The position numbers and the translations under genes were made by a program. A DNA stretch of 64,000 nt. Source: Roseimicrobium sp. ORNL1 (GTDB lineage: Bacteria; Verrucomicrobiota; Verrucomicrobiia; Verrucomicrobiales; Verrucomicrobiaceae). The stretch is from the NCBI RefSeq assembly GCF_011044495.1, contig NZ_CP049143.1, forward strand, positions 310,001 through 374,000, written 5' to 3'. The notes below the pieces were generated by a model that made no database searches, was not told where the DNA came from, and worked only from the letters and a program-made list of their open reading frames with translations. Of the stretch, positions 35,991-44,481 are shown piece by piece (within the stretch, counting starts at the first letter, position 1; each line of letters begins with the position of its first letter).

Positions 35991-37025
35991 ATGGGTGACC
36001 GCATCACCGGCCTGATTCTCGGTGCTGCAGTGGGAGATGCACTGGGCCTGCCAGCCGAGGGCATGTCGGCGAATCGCATTGCGCGTCGCTGGCCAGGTGC
36101 CTTGCAACATCGCTTTCTCTTTGGTCGCGGCATGGTCAGTGATGACACGGAGCATGTCTTCTTCACCGCGCAGTCACTCCTGGAGGCTGGCAATGACGTT
36201 GCAGTCTTTCGCCGCGCCCTCGCGAGGCGACTGCGTTGGTGGCTTCTCGCGTTGCCTGCCGGCGTGGGCCTGGCCACGGCGCGATCCATCGTGAAGCTCT
36301 GGTTGGGATGGAATCCTGCGAAGAGTGGTGTGTGGTCTGCGGGAAACGGCCCAGCAATGCGAAGCGCTGTCATTGGAGCGCGCTTTGCGGAGGATGAAAC
36401 AAAGATCCGCGCGTTCGTGGAAGCATCCACGTGCATGACACATCGAGATCCCAAGGCCAACACAGGCGCGCTGGCAGTCGCATTGGGCGCCGCTGCGGTG
36501 ATTCGTGGTGCCGCCAGCGATGACGCTCTGATCCATACCTGGCAGACGCTTTCCTCTGATGAAGAATGGCAACGCGCCATGGCCTTGCTGCGCGCAGAGC
36601 TGGCACGTGGCTCTTCAGTGGTCGCTTTTTCAGAAGTGCTCAGCGGCAAACGCAAACGTGAGGTGAGTGGATACATCTACCGGACGGTGCCCGTGGCGCT
36701 CTACGCGTGGCTGCGGCATCGCGGTGATTTTCGTGCGACGCTTCAAGAAGTGATCGCATGTGGTGGTGATACAGACACCGTTGCTACGATCGCTGGAGCT
36801 CTTGCCGGATCGGAGTGTGGTGAGAAGGGCATTCCTGCGGAATGGATCTCGGGTATTTGCGAATGGCCACGAAGCACTCGTGTGCTGCGTGAAATAGCTT
36901 CACGTGCCGCGGATCAGAATTGCCGCACCCCAGTGAGCTATGTGGTGGCAGGCGTCATTCCGAGAAACGTTTTCTTCCTCGGTGTGGTGTTAACTCACGG
37001 CTTCCGCAGGTTGATTCCTGGATAA
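35991..37025 (+). CDS. ADP-ribosylglycohydrolase (DraG/ARH family), second copy
   Basis: This 344-aa protein starts at the ATG at 35991, 7 bp after the previous stop; a TTG 33 bp upstream is possible but overlaps that gene. Motifs: GAAVGDALGLPAEGM (10-25), the metal-binding VSDDTEHV (Asp51, Asp52), GNGPAMRSAVIGA, and ACGGDTDTVATIAGALAG, a fully canonical second metal site. The protein is longer than the first copy by a C-terminal segment. It is the last gene of the ADP-ribose operon, followed by a terminator at 37031. Confidence 0.88.
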   Translation: MGDRITGLILGAAVGDALGLPAEGMSANRIARRWPGALQHRFLFGRGMVSDDTEHVFFTAQSLLEAGNDVAVFRRALARRLRWWLLALPAGVGLATARSIVKLWLGWNPAKSGVWSAGNGPAMRSAVIGARFAEDETKIRAFVEASTCMTHRDPKANTGALAVALGAAAVIRGAASDDALIHTWQTLSSDEEWQRAMALLRAELARGSSVVAFSEVLSGKRKREVSGYIYRTVPVALYAWLRHRGDFRATLQEVIACGGDTDTVATIAGALAGSECGEKGIPAEWISGICEWPRSTRVLREIASRAADQNCRTPVSYVVAGVIPRNVFFLGVVLTHGFRRLIPG

Positions 37026-37030
37026 CAATA

Positions 37031-37053
37031 AAAGGCCTCCGAAGAGGCCTTTC
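37031..37053 (+). terminator. Terminator hairpin after the ADP-ribose operon
   Basis: AAAGGCCTC-cgaa-GAGGCCTTT lies 5 bp beyond the stop of the last operon gene. It is a perfect 9-bp stem whose A/T ends can act in either direction. Confidence 0.75.
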
Positions 37054-37084
37054 GCAGCGCTTGTTCGCTTGATTGAAAATAGGC

Positions 37085-37148
37085 GCCGGGCGGGAGAACT
37101 TCGGCATGGGAAGGGTGGGTCCATGCAGATAGAAGTCTCCCGCCCGGC
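37085..37148. other. Strongly structured intergenic element (candidate RNA)
   Basis: The left arm GCCGGGCGGGAGAACTTC (37085-37102) pairs with GAAGTCTCCCGCCCGGC (37132-37148) apart from one bulged base. Inside it a second helix can form between GCATGG (37104-37109) and CCATGC (37121-37126). The nested stem is far stronger than a terminator needs to be and has no U-run. It could be a small RNA, a 3' protective structure of the minus-strand small ORF, or a repeat. The surrounding 37054-37206 has no protein-coding signal. Confidence 0.55.
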
Positions 37149-37206
37149 TTGCGCGCGCCCTGCGTAACCGGGGCGTCGGCGCGATGAACGCGGGCGAGTC
37201 GCGGCA

Positions 37207-37389
37207 TCAACGCCACGAAAATCGTGGTGGACTGGACTCGCGAGGGGCGTTCAAACTGCTCACCAGGCTGGCACCTGAGGTCAGGGTGCCGCTCTGCACC
37301 AAACGCACCGAGAGAGGTACGCGGGTGAAGTCGCCTTTTGGGAGCTTGAGGATGGGGTTGTTGGTGGAGGTGATGACGGGGGAGTTCAT
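37207..37389 (-). CDS. Possible small protein, 60 aa
   Basis: The ATG at 37389 is preceded by GGAG with 7 nt spacing, a good Shine-Dalgarno arrangement. The product MNSPVITSTNNPILKLPKGD... is polar, lacks a signal peptide or membrane helix and matches nothing recognised. Its last codons lie in a small hairpin (CCACGAaaaTCGTGG), and the stable element at 37085-37148 is downstream in its direction. The flanking 37390-37675 holds no other convincing frame. Confidence 0.4.
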   Translation of the reverse strand: MNSPVITSTNNPILKLPKGDFTRVPLSVRLVQSGTLTSGASLVSSLNAPRESSPPRFSWR

Positions 37390-37613
37390 GGCAGTGCTCC
37401 GTTCTTTGTCGGGGTTCCAGCGAGGGAAGCCCGCTGGTGCGCCGCTATCAGGTGCAGGGCGCGTGCCATGTGGGAGGTGTTGCGGTTGAGGGGAAAATCA
37501 GGAAATCTGAATTAACAGTGTAATACCCTCAAATCGTGAAGCATGTTACAGCGCGTCCATTTCACAGTGGGCTCAGGAGGGCCATACCGTGATGTAAACT
37601 TTTTGCCTAGCCC

Positions 37614-37630
37614 GTGTGCATCCTGCACAC
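37614..37630. terminator. Stem-loop downstream of the lactate permease gene
   Basis: GTGTGCA-tcc-TGCACAC is a perfect 7-bp stem with a 3-nt loop, about 46 bp past the permease stop on the minus strand. There is no T-run, so it is a weak terminator candidate. Confidence 0.35.
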
Positions 37631-37675
37631 CGCAGGGCGGCAGGATGGGCGGAATGCACTGTAGGCACCAGAAAC

Positions 37676-39361
37676 TCAGCCGGCTGGTTTCACCACCATC
37701 AGGGTGAAGGGCCACACATATGCCTGGAGGAATACGAGCACACCGACGAGCGATGCGAGAATGATGCTGTGCCAGAACACGCGGCGAAGGATCGCGCTCT
37801 CCTGACCAAACACGTTCGCTGCGGTACTGGCAACCACGATGCTCTGCGCGTCCACCATCTTGCCCATCACGCCGCCCACGCTGTTCGCACTGGCCATGAG
37901 CACGGGACTCACGCCTACCTGTTGCGCAGTGAGTGTTTGGAGAGAACCGAAGAGTACATTCGATGCGGTATCCGAACCGGTGAGCGCCACGCCGAGCCAA
38001 CCCAGAAGTGTGCCGAAGAAGGGATAGAGCCATCCCGTCTTTGCCAGAGCCAGGCCGAGGGTGGCATCGGCGCCGGAATACTTCGTCACGAATCCGAGTG
38101 CAAGCATGGCGGCGATGGTGATCAAGGAGAGTCGGATCTTCACCAGCGTGCGCAACCAGATCTGAAACATGCGTCCGGGTCCAAAGCCCATGACCGCGCC
38201 GGCGATGATTGCTGCGAGCAGAATGCCGGTACCGGTGGTGGAGAGCAGGTTGAGCGTATAGATGGCCTTCTCCGGCTTGGCCACCACATCCGGGGGAATC
38301 ACGGGTGGCGTGCGCACCACCGCTTCATGCAGGCCTGCCACAGGGAAGTCGCGTGTGAAGACGCCGTCGAGCCAAGTCTTTGTCCCCTTCTGGCTCCATA
38401 CAAAGACGATGCTCACGAGAATGATCCACGGCAGCCACGCGCGCTTCAAAGGGCGCTCGTGAGGCTGGGTGGAGGTGTCAGGATCTGCGGTGATGGAGTC
38501 GTTGGGCATTCCTGCCCCAGCGGTGGCGAGCGCGGGTTGGGCGCTGATCTTGGGCTTCCAGATTCTCAGCAGCACCACCATTGCCAGCGTGGCAAAGAGG
38601 GCCGAGCCGATGTCCACGAGCATGGGACCGTGGAAGTTCGAAATGAGGAACTGCATCACCGCAAAGCTCAGGCCCGCAGTGACTGCCGCGGGCCAGACTT
38701 CCTTCATGCCGCGCCATCCGGAATACGCCACAATGATCCAGGTGGGAATGATGGCGGAGAAGAAGGGAAGTTGCCGGCCTGCCATCTGGGACAGCGTCAG
38801 CTCACCGAGACCCGTGACCTGATTCAGCGTGATGATGGGAATGCCCAGTGAACCGAAGGCGACCGGTGCGGTGTTTGCAATGAGGGAGAGGCAGCACGCT
38901 TCGAGTGGCTTGAACCCAAGCTGGATGAGCAACGCAGCGGTTACCGCGACTGGCGCGCCAAAGCCCGCGATGCCCTCAAAAAAAGAGCCGAAGCAAAACG
39001 CCACCAGCAAGAGTTGGATGCGGGGATCCGGTGCGAGCTGGGTGAAGCTGTGGCGCAGCGCATCGAACCATCCTTTCTCCACCGTCATGTTGTAGAGGAA
39101 AAGGAGATTCAGAATCATCCACCCCACCGGCAGCAGGCCGAAGGCCACGCCATAACCTGCCGCGCCGAAGGCTGCAGAGGCTGGCATGTGAAATGCGAAG
39201 GTGGCAATTGCGAGGGCGATCACCAGAGCCAGACACGCGGCGAGATGCACGCGGAGTTTCCCGGATGCAATGAGCCCCATGAGCACGCCGACCGGTATGG
39301 CCGCCACGAGGGTAGAGATGGCGGCGTTGTTGAAGGGGTCGTAATTCTGTGGCCAGGGCAT
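37676..39361 (-). CDS. L-lactate permease (LctP/LldP family)
   Basis: This 561-aa polytopic inner-membrane protein has about 13 hydrophobic helices. The segments FCFGSFFEGIAGFGAPVAVT, IANTAPVAFGSLGIPI and the late ALTGSDTASNVLFGSLQ are diagnostic of the lactate permease family, which imports L-lactate, D-lactate or glycolate with protons. The usual lactate dehydrogenase partners (lldD, lutABC) are not adjacent, so the substrate within the family is open. A predicted secreted hydrolase gene lies upstream on the same strand across a 91-bp gap. Confidence 0.92.
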   Translation of the reverse strand: MPWPQNYDPFNNAAISTLVAAIPVGVLMGLIASGKLRVHLAACLALVIALAIATFAFHMPASAAFGAAGYGVAFGLLPVGWMILNLLFLYNMTVEKGWFDALRHSFTQLAPDPRIQLLLVAFCFGSFFEGIAGFGAPVAVTAALLIQLGFKPLEACCLSLIANTAPVAFGSLGIPIITLNQVTGLGELTLSQMAGRQLPFFSAIIPTWIIVAYSGWRGMKEVWPAAVTAGLSFAVMQFLISNFHGPMLVDIGSALFATLAMVVLLRIWKPKISAQPALATAGAGMPNDSITADPDTSTQPHERPLKRAWLPWIILVSIVFVWSQKGTKTWLDGVFTRDFPVAGLHEAVVRTPPVIPPDVVAKPEKAIYTLNLLSTTGTGILLAAIIAGAVMGFGPGRMFQIWLRTLVKIRLSLITIAAMLALGFVTKYSGADATLGLALAKTGWLYPFFGTLLGWLGVALTGSDTASNVLFGSLQTLTAQQVGVSPVLMASANSVGGVMGKMVDAQSIVVASTAANVFGQESAILRRVFWHSIILASLVGVLVFLQAYVWPFTLMVVKPAG

Positions 39362-39452
39362 GGGAGAGAGCGGCGTGACGTTGTTGGTGAGGCTGAAGCT
39401 AAACCCCGGCTGGCGGCAGCATTTATCAGAGGATGGGTGAAAATGTGCGTGC

Positions 39453-40580
39453 TCAGGGCTGCGACTTCACGTGCAGGTCCATCCACTTCACCGTGCGCTC
39501 CCACATCTCCGGCAGGTACACGTGCCCCACACCGGGATAGATGACGTTTTCAAAGTGGCCTGGCGCTCCGTGGAGTTGGTAGATTGGTTTTACCCTTTCC
39601 ACGATGGCCTTGATCCCACTCACTGGTGAACCTGTATCTTGATCGCCTGTCATGAAGAGCATGGGACGCGGTGCAGCGAGTGCAATGACCGCTTCGCTGT
39701 CGAAGTGCTGGAGCATGCCCGGCACGAAGTAGTAGATGCCGTGGGCTTTTAGATTTTGTGCCTGTATGAGGTCTTGATAGCGGGTCATGCACGCCACGTT
39801 CACTGCGGCGCGCGGGCGATCGTCGAGCGCCATGATCCACCAGCTCCGCGTGCTGCCCATGCTGATGCCGGTGACACCCATGCGTGAGGCATCCACCTCC
39901 GGGCGGGAGCAGAGGTAGTCCAGCGCCATGAGATCATCGCGAACCATGACGCCCCACAGCGTGCGTCCCGCCCAGAGCTGGAATTTGGCTGCCGTCATTT
40001 CTCCAGCAGAGCCCTTCTCCGTCGGGCCACCGGGACCTTCGCCATTGCGTTCACCAAAGCAGCAGGCGTCGATCCCCAGCACCACATACCCGAGTGTTGC
40101 CAGAGCAGGACCCGCAGCCACAGGCGTGGCATTCGTCTGGAGCAGCTCCTCCTTCCCGATGTCGTACTGCCCACCATGCCAGTGGCAGTAGAGGATGGCG
40201 GGTGATTTCTTCCCGGAGGCTGCGGGAGCGGAGGGAAGAAAGAGATAGCCCGGTACCGTCATGCCGAGTCCATTTTCGAAGCGGAACTTCTCCAGGACGT
40301 AGCCATCCTTTTCCTCGCGCGAGATCGTGGTGACTTCGGGAACAGCGGGCCGGGGAGGGAAGGTGCCCAGCAGCGATTGCAGCGTCGCACGTATCTCCGT
40401 TCGCTGCTTGTCCCAGTCTTCCTTGGTGGCTGGCGCGGTGAACTCAGGAGTTTTCACGGCACTCAGCCAGCGCTCGGCATTGGTGATGGGGACGGGCGAT
40501 TGGGCGGGCAACATGGTGGCGGGGAATGTCACGCCCAAGGCGATAGTGATGACACGGAACGGAATCAGGCCGCTGGGCAT
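39453..40580 (-). CDS. Secreted alpha/beta hydrolase (acetylxylan-esterase/dienelactone-hydrolase-like)
   Basis: This 375-aa protein starts at the ATG at 40580 with a signal peptide (FRVITIALGVTFPATMLPAQ). The nucleophile elbow GISMGS, a probable acid in MTGDQDTGSP and His in YPGVGHVYLP give a complete catalytic triad in canonical order. The oxyanion region is ILYCHWHGGQYDIGK. Secreted relatives in Verrucomicrobiota and Planctomycetota are often annotated as acetylxylan esterases; the actual ester substrate is unknown. The gene is divergent from the Uma2 nuclease gene. Confidence 0.8.
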   Translation of the reverse strand: MPSGLIPFRVITIALGVTFPATMLPAQSPVPITNAERWLSAVKTPEFTAPATKEDWDKQRTEIRATLQSLLGTFPPRPAVPEVTTISREEKDGYVLEKFRFENGLGMTVPGYLFLPSAPAASGKKSPAILYCHWHGGQYDIGKEELLQTNATPVAAGPALATLGYVVLGIDACCFGERNGEGPGGPTEKGSAGEMTAAKFQLWAGRTLWGVMVRDDLMALDYLCSRPEVDASRMGVTGISMGSTRSWWIMALDDRPRAAVNVACMTRYQDLIQAQNLKAHGIYYFVPGMLQHFDSEAVIALAAPRPMLFMTGDQDTGSPVSGIKAIVERVKPIYQLHGAPGHFENVIYPGVGHVYLPEMWERTVKWMDLHVKSQP

Positions 40581-40665
40581 GACATGGCATGCAAGCAAAG
40601 TTCCGGGCAGATGGACAGGGGAAAGTCGTGAATTGACCTTCTCAGGCGATCGGCCATCGTAGGGT

Positions 40666-41280
40666 ATGGTCTTGCCGCAGACGTCTCCCTATGTCACCCC
40701 GCAGGAATACTATGCGCGGGAGCGTGCTGCCGACCACAAGAGTGAATACTACCAAGGCGAGATCTTTGCCATGGCCGGGAGTACCACGCGTCACGCACGG
40801 ATTGGCACCAATTTGCAAGGGGAGCTATACGGGCGCCTCAAGGGCGGTCACCGCTCTCCCTATAACAGCGACCAGAGGATCAAGATTGCTGCGACGGGCC
40901 TCCGCACTTACCCAGATGCCAGTGTATTTTGTAGCAAGATGGAGTACGACCCGGATGATCAACAGCGGGAAACGGCAGTAAATCCCACCATGCTCTTCGA
41001 GGTTCTTTCCGATTCCACTGAGGCCTACGATCGCGGGACCAAGGCGGAACAGTACCGTCGTATCGCTTCGCTACAGGCCTATCTGTTGATCAATCAAGGC
41101 ACAGCGCATGTGGAACACTTCGAACGCCAGGAGGATGGCACGTGGCGGCTCACGGAAGCGTCTGGCCTTGACTCCACAGTGCGGCTCTCCGCGCTTGGCA
41201 TCGATCTTCCACTCGCGGATTTGTACTCTGGAGCTGAACTGGATGAGCCGCCGCATCTAAACGTGGTTCGGGAAAGATAG
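40666..41280 (+). CDS. Uma2 family (DUF820) PD-(D/E)XK endonuclease-like protein
   Basis: This 204-aa protein shows the order YVTPQEYYARERAADHKSEY, YQGEIFAMAGST, YPDASVFC, then MLFEVLSDSTEAYDRGTKAE and LQAYLLINQ, the PD-(D/E)XK core of the Uma2 family with Asp in PDAS and Glu/Lys in FEVLS...K. These proteins are numerous in cyanobacteria and Planctomycetes-type genomes and are presumed nucleases with unclear targets; no partner gene is seen here. It is followed 28 bp later by a metallophosphoesterase gene. Confidence 0.88.
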   Translation: MVLPQTSPYVTPQEYYARERAADHKSEYYQGEIFAMAGSTTRHARIGTNLQGELYGRLKGGHRSPYNSDQRIKIAATGLRTYPDASVFCSKMEYDPDDQQRETAVNPTMLFEVLSDSTEAYDRGTKAEQYRRIASLQAYLLINQGTAHVEHFERQEDGTWRLTEASGLDSTVRLSALGIDLPLADLYSGAELDEPPHLNVVRER

Positions 41281-41308
41281 AACCGTGTGTGATGGGCAGT
41301 TCTCTGGC

Positions 41309-42451
41309 ATGCCCGCAAAGTTCATTGCTTGCCTCGCTGTTTTCGGCGCGTGTCTTTCTCCTGCCTACGCCCAGGTCGAGCGCGTGTGGCTCACGCATCA
41401 GACGAATGATCCCTCGAGCATCGTGGTGAATTGGGAAACGGCGAAGCCGACTCCATCCGTGGTGAACTATGGACTCAGTGCGAAGTATGATCGCGTGGCC
41501 ACGGCAGAAGGTCTGGCGACGTGGCATCACGTGGAGATCGCGATTCCGGAGAAGGATGTCGTGTGGCACTACTCCGTGGGCAGTGGTGAGCACGCGACCA
41601 AGGATGCCACTTTCAAGGGATTTCCGGTGGAGGAGTTGCGAGTGGCCATCGTCGGTGACTGGGGGTATGCACCGGGAAGGGACCTCAGTGCCTTGAAGAA
41701 GGATGATGTGCACCTGCTTATTACTGCGGGAGACAATGTGCCCAGCTTGCACGAGAAGGGGAGGGAGGGGGTAAAGGCCTTCGCCGCGCTCATCGACAGC
41801 GAGCCGGAGCTTTTTCGAAGCACGCCCTTTATGCCCATCCTGGGGAATCATGACAAGGAGGCAAAACCTCGCGGCCCCAAGCCACCGCCTGAGCCGGTCT
41901 ATGATGTGTCTGCCTCCGCGTATCGTGAGTTCTTTGTGCTGCCGAGCGACGAATGGAAGTGGCACTTCGATATTCCCGAGTTCGACGCACGCTTCATCGC
42001 CACGGACATCCAGCACATCTCAGACATTGGGAATACCTGGCAGACCTGCCATCCCATTGATGCGCAGTCGGAGCAGTTTGTCTGGTTCCGCGATTTGATA
42101 GGCAAGAGCACGCAAGGATATGTGTTCAGCCTCATCAATGAGAAGCAGTCCTCGCTGGCTGGTGCGACGAAAGGCATCTGGCACGAGCAGTTTCGCAAAG
42201 GCAGTGCTCTCATCACCGGCTTCGGCTATTTCGCCGAGCGTGCCGAACTGGATGGCGGATTACCCTGTTTCAACACCTGCCTGAAAGGCGATGGTTCACC
42301 CTACAAGGATGCGAAGGCACAGTTCTTCAAAAGTGAGGACAACTACCTGCTGCTCACCTTCAAGAAGGGGGCGTCCAGCATGACCGCGCAGTTCAAGAAC
42401 CTGCGCGGCGAGGTGCTGGATACGCGGGTGATTGAGAAGCGGAAGCTGTGA
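41309..42451 (+). CDS. Secreted metallophosphoesterase, purple-acid-phosphatase-like
   Basis: This 380-aa protein starts at the ATG at 41309 with a signal peptide (FIACLAVFGACLSPAYAQ). An N-terminal beta-sandwich (about 20-95, VWLTHQTNDPSSIVVNWETA) resembles the fibronectin-like domain of purple acid phosphatases. The metallophosphoesterase core follows with VGDWG, LITAGDN and LGNHDKE as dimetal ligands. The expected late GH(D/T)H motif is not obvious: the region QHISDIGNTWQTCHPID and the C-terminus lack a clear H-x-H, so activity is uncertain. A related protein is encoded at the right edge of the window. Confidence 0.75.
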   Translation: MPAKFIACLAVFGACLSPAYAQVERVWLTHQTNDPSSIVVNWETAKPTPSVVNYGLSAKYDRVATAEGLATWHHVEIAIPEKDVVWHYSVGSGEHATKDATFKGFPVEELRVAIVGDWGYAPGRDLSALKKDDVHLLITAGDNVPSLHEKGREGVKAFAALIDSEPELFRSTPFMPILGNHDKEAKPRGPKPPPEPVYDVSASAYREFFVLPSDEWKWHFDIPEFDARFIATDIQHISDIGNTWQTCHPIDAQSEQFVWFRDLIGKSTQGYVFSLINEKQSSLAGATKGIWHEQFRKGSALITGFGYFAERAELDGGLPCFNTCLKGDGSPYKDAKAQFFKSEDNYLLLTFKKGASSMTAQFKNLRGEVLDTRVIEKRKL

Positions 42452-42510
42452 GTGACCCGCACAGACCCTTGTACAGTCGCGGCGCGGCGCGGACGAGTTG
42501 AGCACGGCGG

Positions 42511-43059
42511 CTATTTTGCTGCCAGCGCTTCTTCAATCGCCTTCAGCAGTCCGGCATCCGTGGGCTCCACATCCGGCTCGAAGCGCTGCAGGGGCTTGCC
42601 GTCCTTGCCGATGAGAAACTTGCCGAAGTTCCAGCCTACATCACCGGGGAATGCGCCATCCTTGCCGGTCAGCGCGGTATAGAGCGGGTGCTGCTCGGAC
42701 CCCTTCACATGGATCTTGTCGAACATGGGAAAGGTCACCTTGTAGTTTGTGCTGCAGAAGGATTTGATCTCTTCATTGGAACCCGGCTCCTGTGCACCGA
42801 AGTCGTTGCAGGGGAAGCCGAGCACCACCAGGCCCTTGTCCTTGTATTGTTCGTAGAGTCCTTGCAGCCCCTGATACTGCGGTGTCAGGCCGCACTGCGA
42901 GGCCACGTTCACCACCAGCAGCACCTTGCCTTGGTGGGCCTTCAGCGAAGTGTCCTTGCCGTCGATGTCTTTGAGCGGGATGTCGAGAATGGTTTTGGAA
43001 TCAGCAGCGAGCATGGTGGTGACGGCAAAAAGGGAGACAAGGGCGAGAAAGCGTTTCAT
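42511..43059 (-). CDS. Glutathione peroxidase-family thiol peroxidase, exported
   Basis: This 182-aa protein starts at the ATG at 43059, with a signal peptide (FLALVSLFAVTTMLA). The GPx signature is present: catalytic Cys56 in NVASQCGLTPQY, then GFPCNDFGAQEPG with Gln and the second Cys, and WNFGKFLIGKDG with the Trp-Asn pair. It reduces hydroperoxides with thioredoxin-like donors in the periplasm. Cys in place of selenocysteine is normal for bacteria. It adds to the window's oxidative-stress genes but is 35 kb from oxyR and has no recognised OxyR site. Confidence 0.9.
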   Translation of the reverse strand: MKRFLALVSLFAVTTMLAADSKTILDIPLKDIDGKDTSLKAHQGKVLLVVNVASQCGLTPQYQGLQGLYEQYKDKGLVVLGFPCNDFGAQEPGSNEEIKSFCSTNYKVTFPMFDKIHVKGSEQHPLYTALTGKDGAFPGDVGWNFGKFLIGKDGKPLQRFEPDVEPTDAGLLKAIEEALAAK

Positions 43060-43129
43060 AGGAAGAACGTGGCAATCGTGCCAGCAGGACACGTAAAAGG
43101 CAGACGGAACTTTCAAAAACTCCCGTAGG

Positions 43130-43807
43130 CTACGGCGTGTCGACCAGAAGAGAGGCTGTTTGTTTTCGATTGAATGCACGCACGATTTTGTCGCGAGTGT
43201 CCCTTACTTGCGCGCCGGATAATGCAAAGGCGGGGGCAGCGAATTGCATGTCCACAATGAACTCGATGACATACTCGTCGCTGTCGGCAAGCAGTCCGAA
43301 CCGGATCATGCTTTGGGCGCCAGCGTCAGTTGCTTGAACGATGCGCATGCTCTTGTTAAGTATCTCGACATTCTTTTCGTCCGGTCGCGCAGTCTGCAGC
43401 GCGCGCACCGCTGCTTTATCGAGTTCGGGTGCGAACTCGCTCGCCGTGAATCTGCGTCCGTCAGGAGCGAGTGCCCAAAGAGTGCAGTCAAAAAACTTTC
43501 CCTGGTTGGTGATGGCTATCAGCGCCTTTCGACCGGGACCCCATGCGAAGATATGGCTATTTTTTGCAATGGGATAGGACGAGGTGGCGATGGAGGGTGA
43601 GACCGACTTTGCACCCTCCGTTTCGATGATGCGGAATTCCCACGCCTCCGACACGATCTTGCGCTGAATGGCATATCTGCCAGGCGGGCCAGACTCCTCA
43701 ACGAGGGGCGGCATTTCCTCCGCAAGCAGATGGCTGCTCCAGACGCCCATCAGTGCCGCCAGGAAGGTCCAGGCGGCAAATGACTTTCGCTGGAGGGTGG
43801 TCTCCAT
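43130..43807 (-). CDS. Secreted hypothetical protein
   Basis: This 225-aa protein begins METTLQRKSFAAWTFLAALM, a signal peptide; an ATG 18 bp further upstream is an alternative start. The mature part contains KIVSEAWEFRIIETEGAKSV, HIFAWGPGRKALIAITNQGK and a C-terminal segment with AQVRDTRDKIVRAFNRKQ. No family was recognised. It is divergent from the 3-methyladenine glycosylase gene and upstream of the glutathione peroxidase gene on the same strand. Confidence 0.65.
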   Translation of the reverse strand: METTLQRKSFAAWTFLAALMGVWSSHLLAEEMPPLVEESGPPGRYAIQRKIVSEAWEFRIIETEGAKSVSPSIATSSYPIAKNSHIFAWGPGRKALIAITNQGKFFDCTLWALAPDGRRFTASEFAPELDKAAVRALQTARPDEKNVEILNKSMRIVQATDAGAQSMIRFGLLADSDEYVIEFIVDMQFAAPAFALSGAQVRDTRDKIVRAFNRKQTASLLVDTP

Positions 43808-43854
43808 AAGCTGTGGTGTTTGCATTTCCGTCCGGGAAGTTCAAAGTCAAGAAG

Positions 43855-44475
43855 ATGCTCGGCCGCGACTTTTTCCAACGTGATGTGCTCACCGTGGCGC
43901 GAGAGCTGGTGGGTGTGGAGCTCGTGTGGCACGGGTGCAGCGGCATCATCGTGGAGACGGAGGCGTATGGTGTGGAGCATGATGAAGCCAGTCACGTCGT
44001 AAGCCGTCCAAGCGCGCGGCAGTTTGTGCTGAGTAACCCCCCGGGCGCGGCTTATGTGTACTTCAACTATGGCATGTACTGGCTCTTCAACCTGCTGGTC
44101 AAGGGAGGTCCACGCGATGGACTCATTCTCATCCGCGCCCTGGAGCCGGTGAGCGGGATTAAGGAAATGCAGAAGCGTCGTGGTCGTGAGAAAGTCATTG
44201 AACTGTGCAGTGGCCCCGGGAAACTTGCTCTCGCAATGGGCATCACCGGTGCTGACCATTGTACCCCCATGGCAGGACGAGGTCGGCCACCGGGCGTGGG
44301 GTTGCGCATTCCCAAGACCGGTCATGCGCACGATGTGGCGGAGGATATTCGTGTAGGCATCAGCAAGGCGGTGAATCATCCCTGGCGCTATCTAGCGCGC
44401 GGCAACCCGAACGTGAGCGTGCCGCATGGGAAGGTAAAACTTCCAGCGAGTCACACCGCGCCCAAATCAAAATGA
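43855..44475 (+). CDS. 3-methyladenine DNA glycosylase (AAG/MPG family)
   Basis: This 206-aa base-excision repair enzyme is taken from the ATG at 43855, which has AAGAAG just upstream; a GTG at 43813 could add 14 residues. Characteristic segments are RDFFQRDVLTVARELVG, GIIVETEAYGVEHDEASH with the catalytic Glu, YVYFNYGMYWLFN, and LCSGPGKLALAMGI. It removes alkylated purines such as 3-methyladenine and hypoxanthine. The last 15 residues are a basic Pro/Lys tail. The next gene starts 6 bp downstream, so they may be co-transcribed. Confidence 0.9.
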   Translation: MLGRDFFQRDVLTVARELVGVELVWHGCSGIIVETEAYGVEHDEASHVVSRPSARQFVLSNPPGAAYVYFNYGMYWLFNLLVKGGPRDGLILIRALEPVSGIKEMQKRRGREKVIELCSGPGKLALAMGITGADHCTPMAGRGRPPGVGLRIPKTGHAHDVAEDIRVGISKAVNHPWRYLARGNPNVSVPHGKVKLPASHTAPKSK

Positions 44476-44481
44476 AACAAG

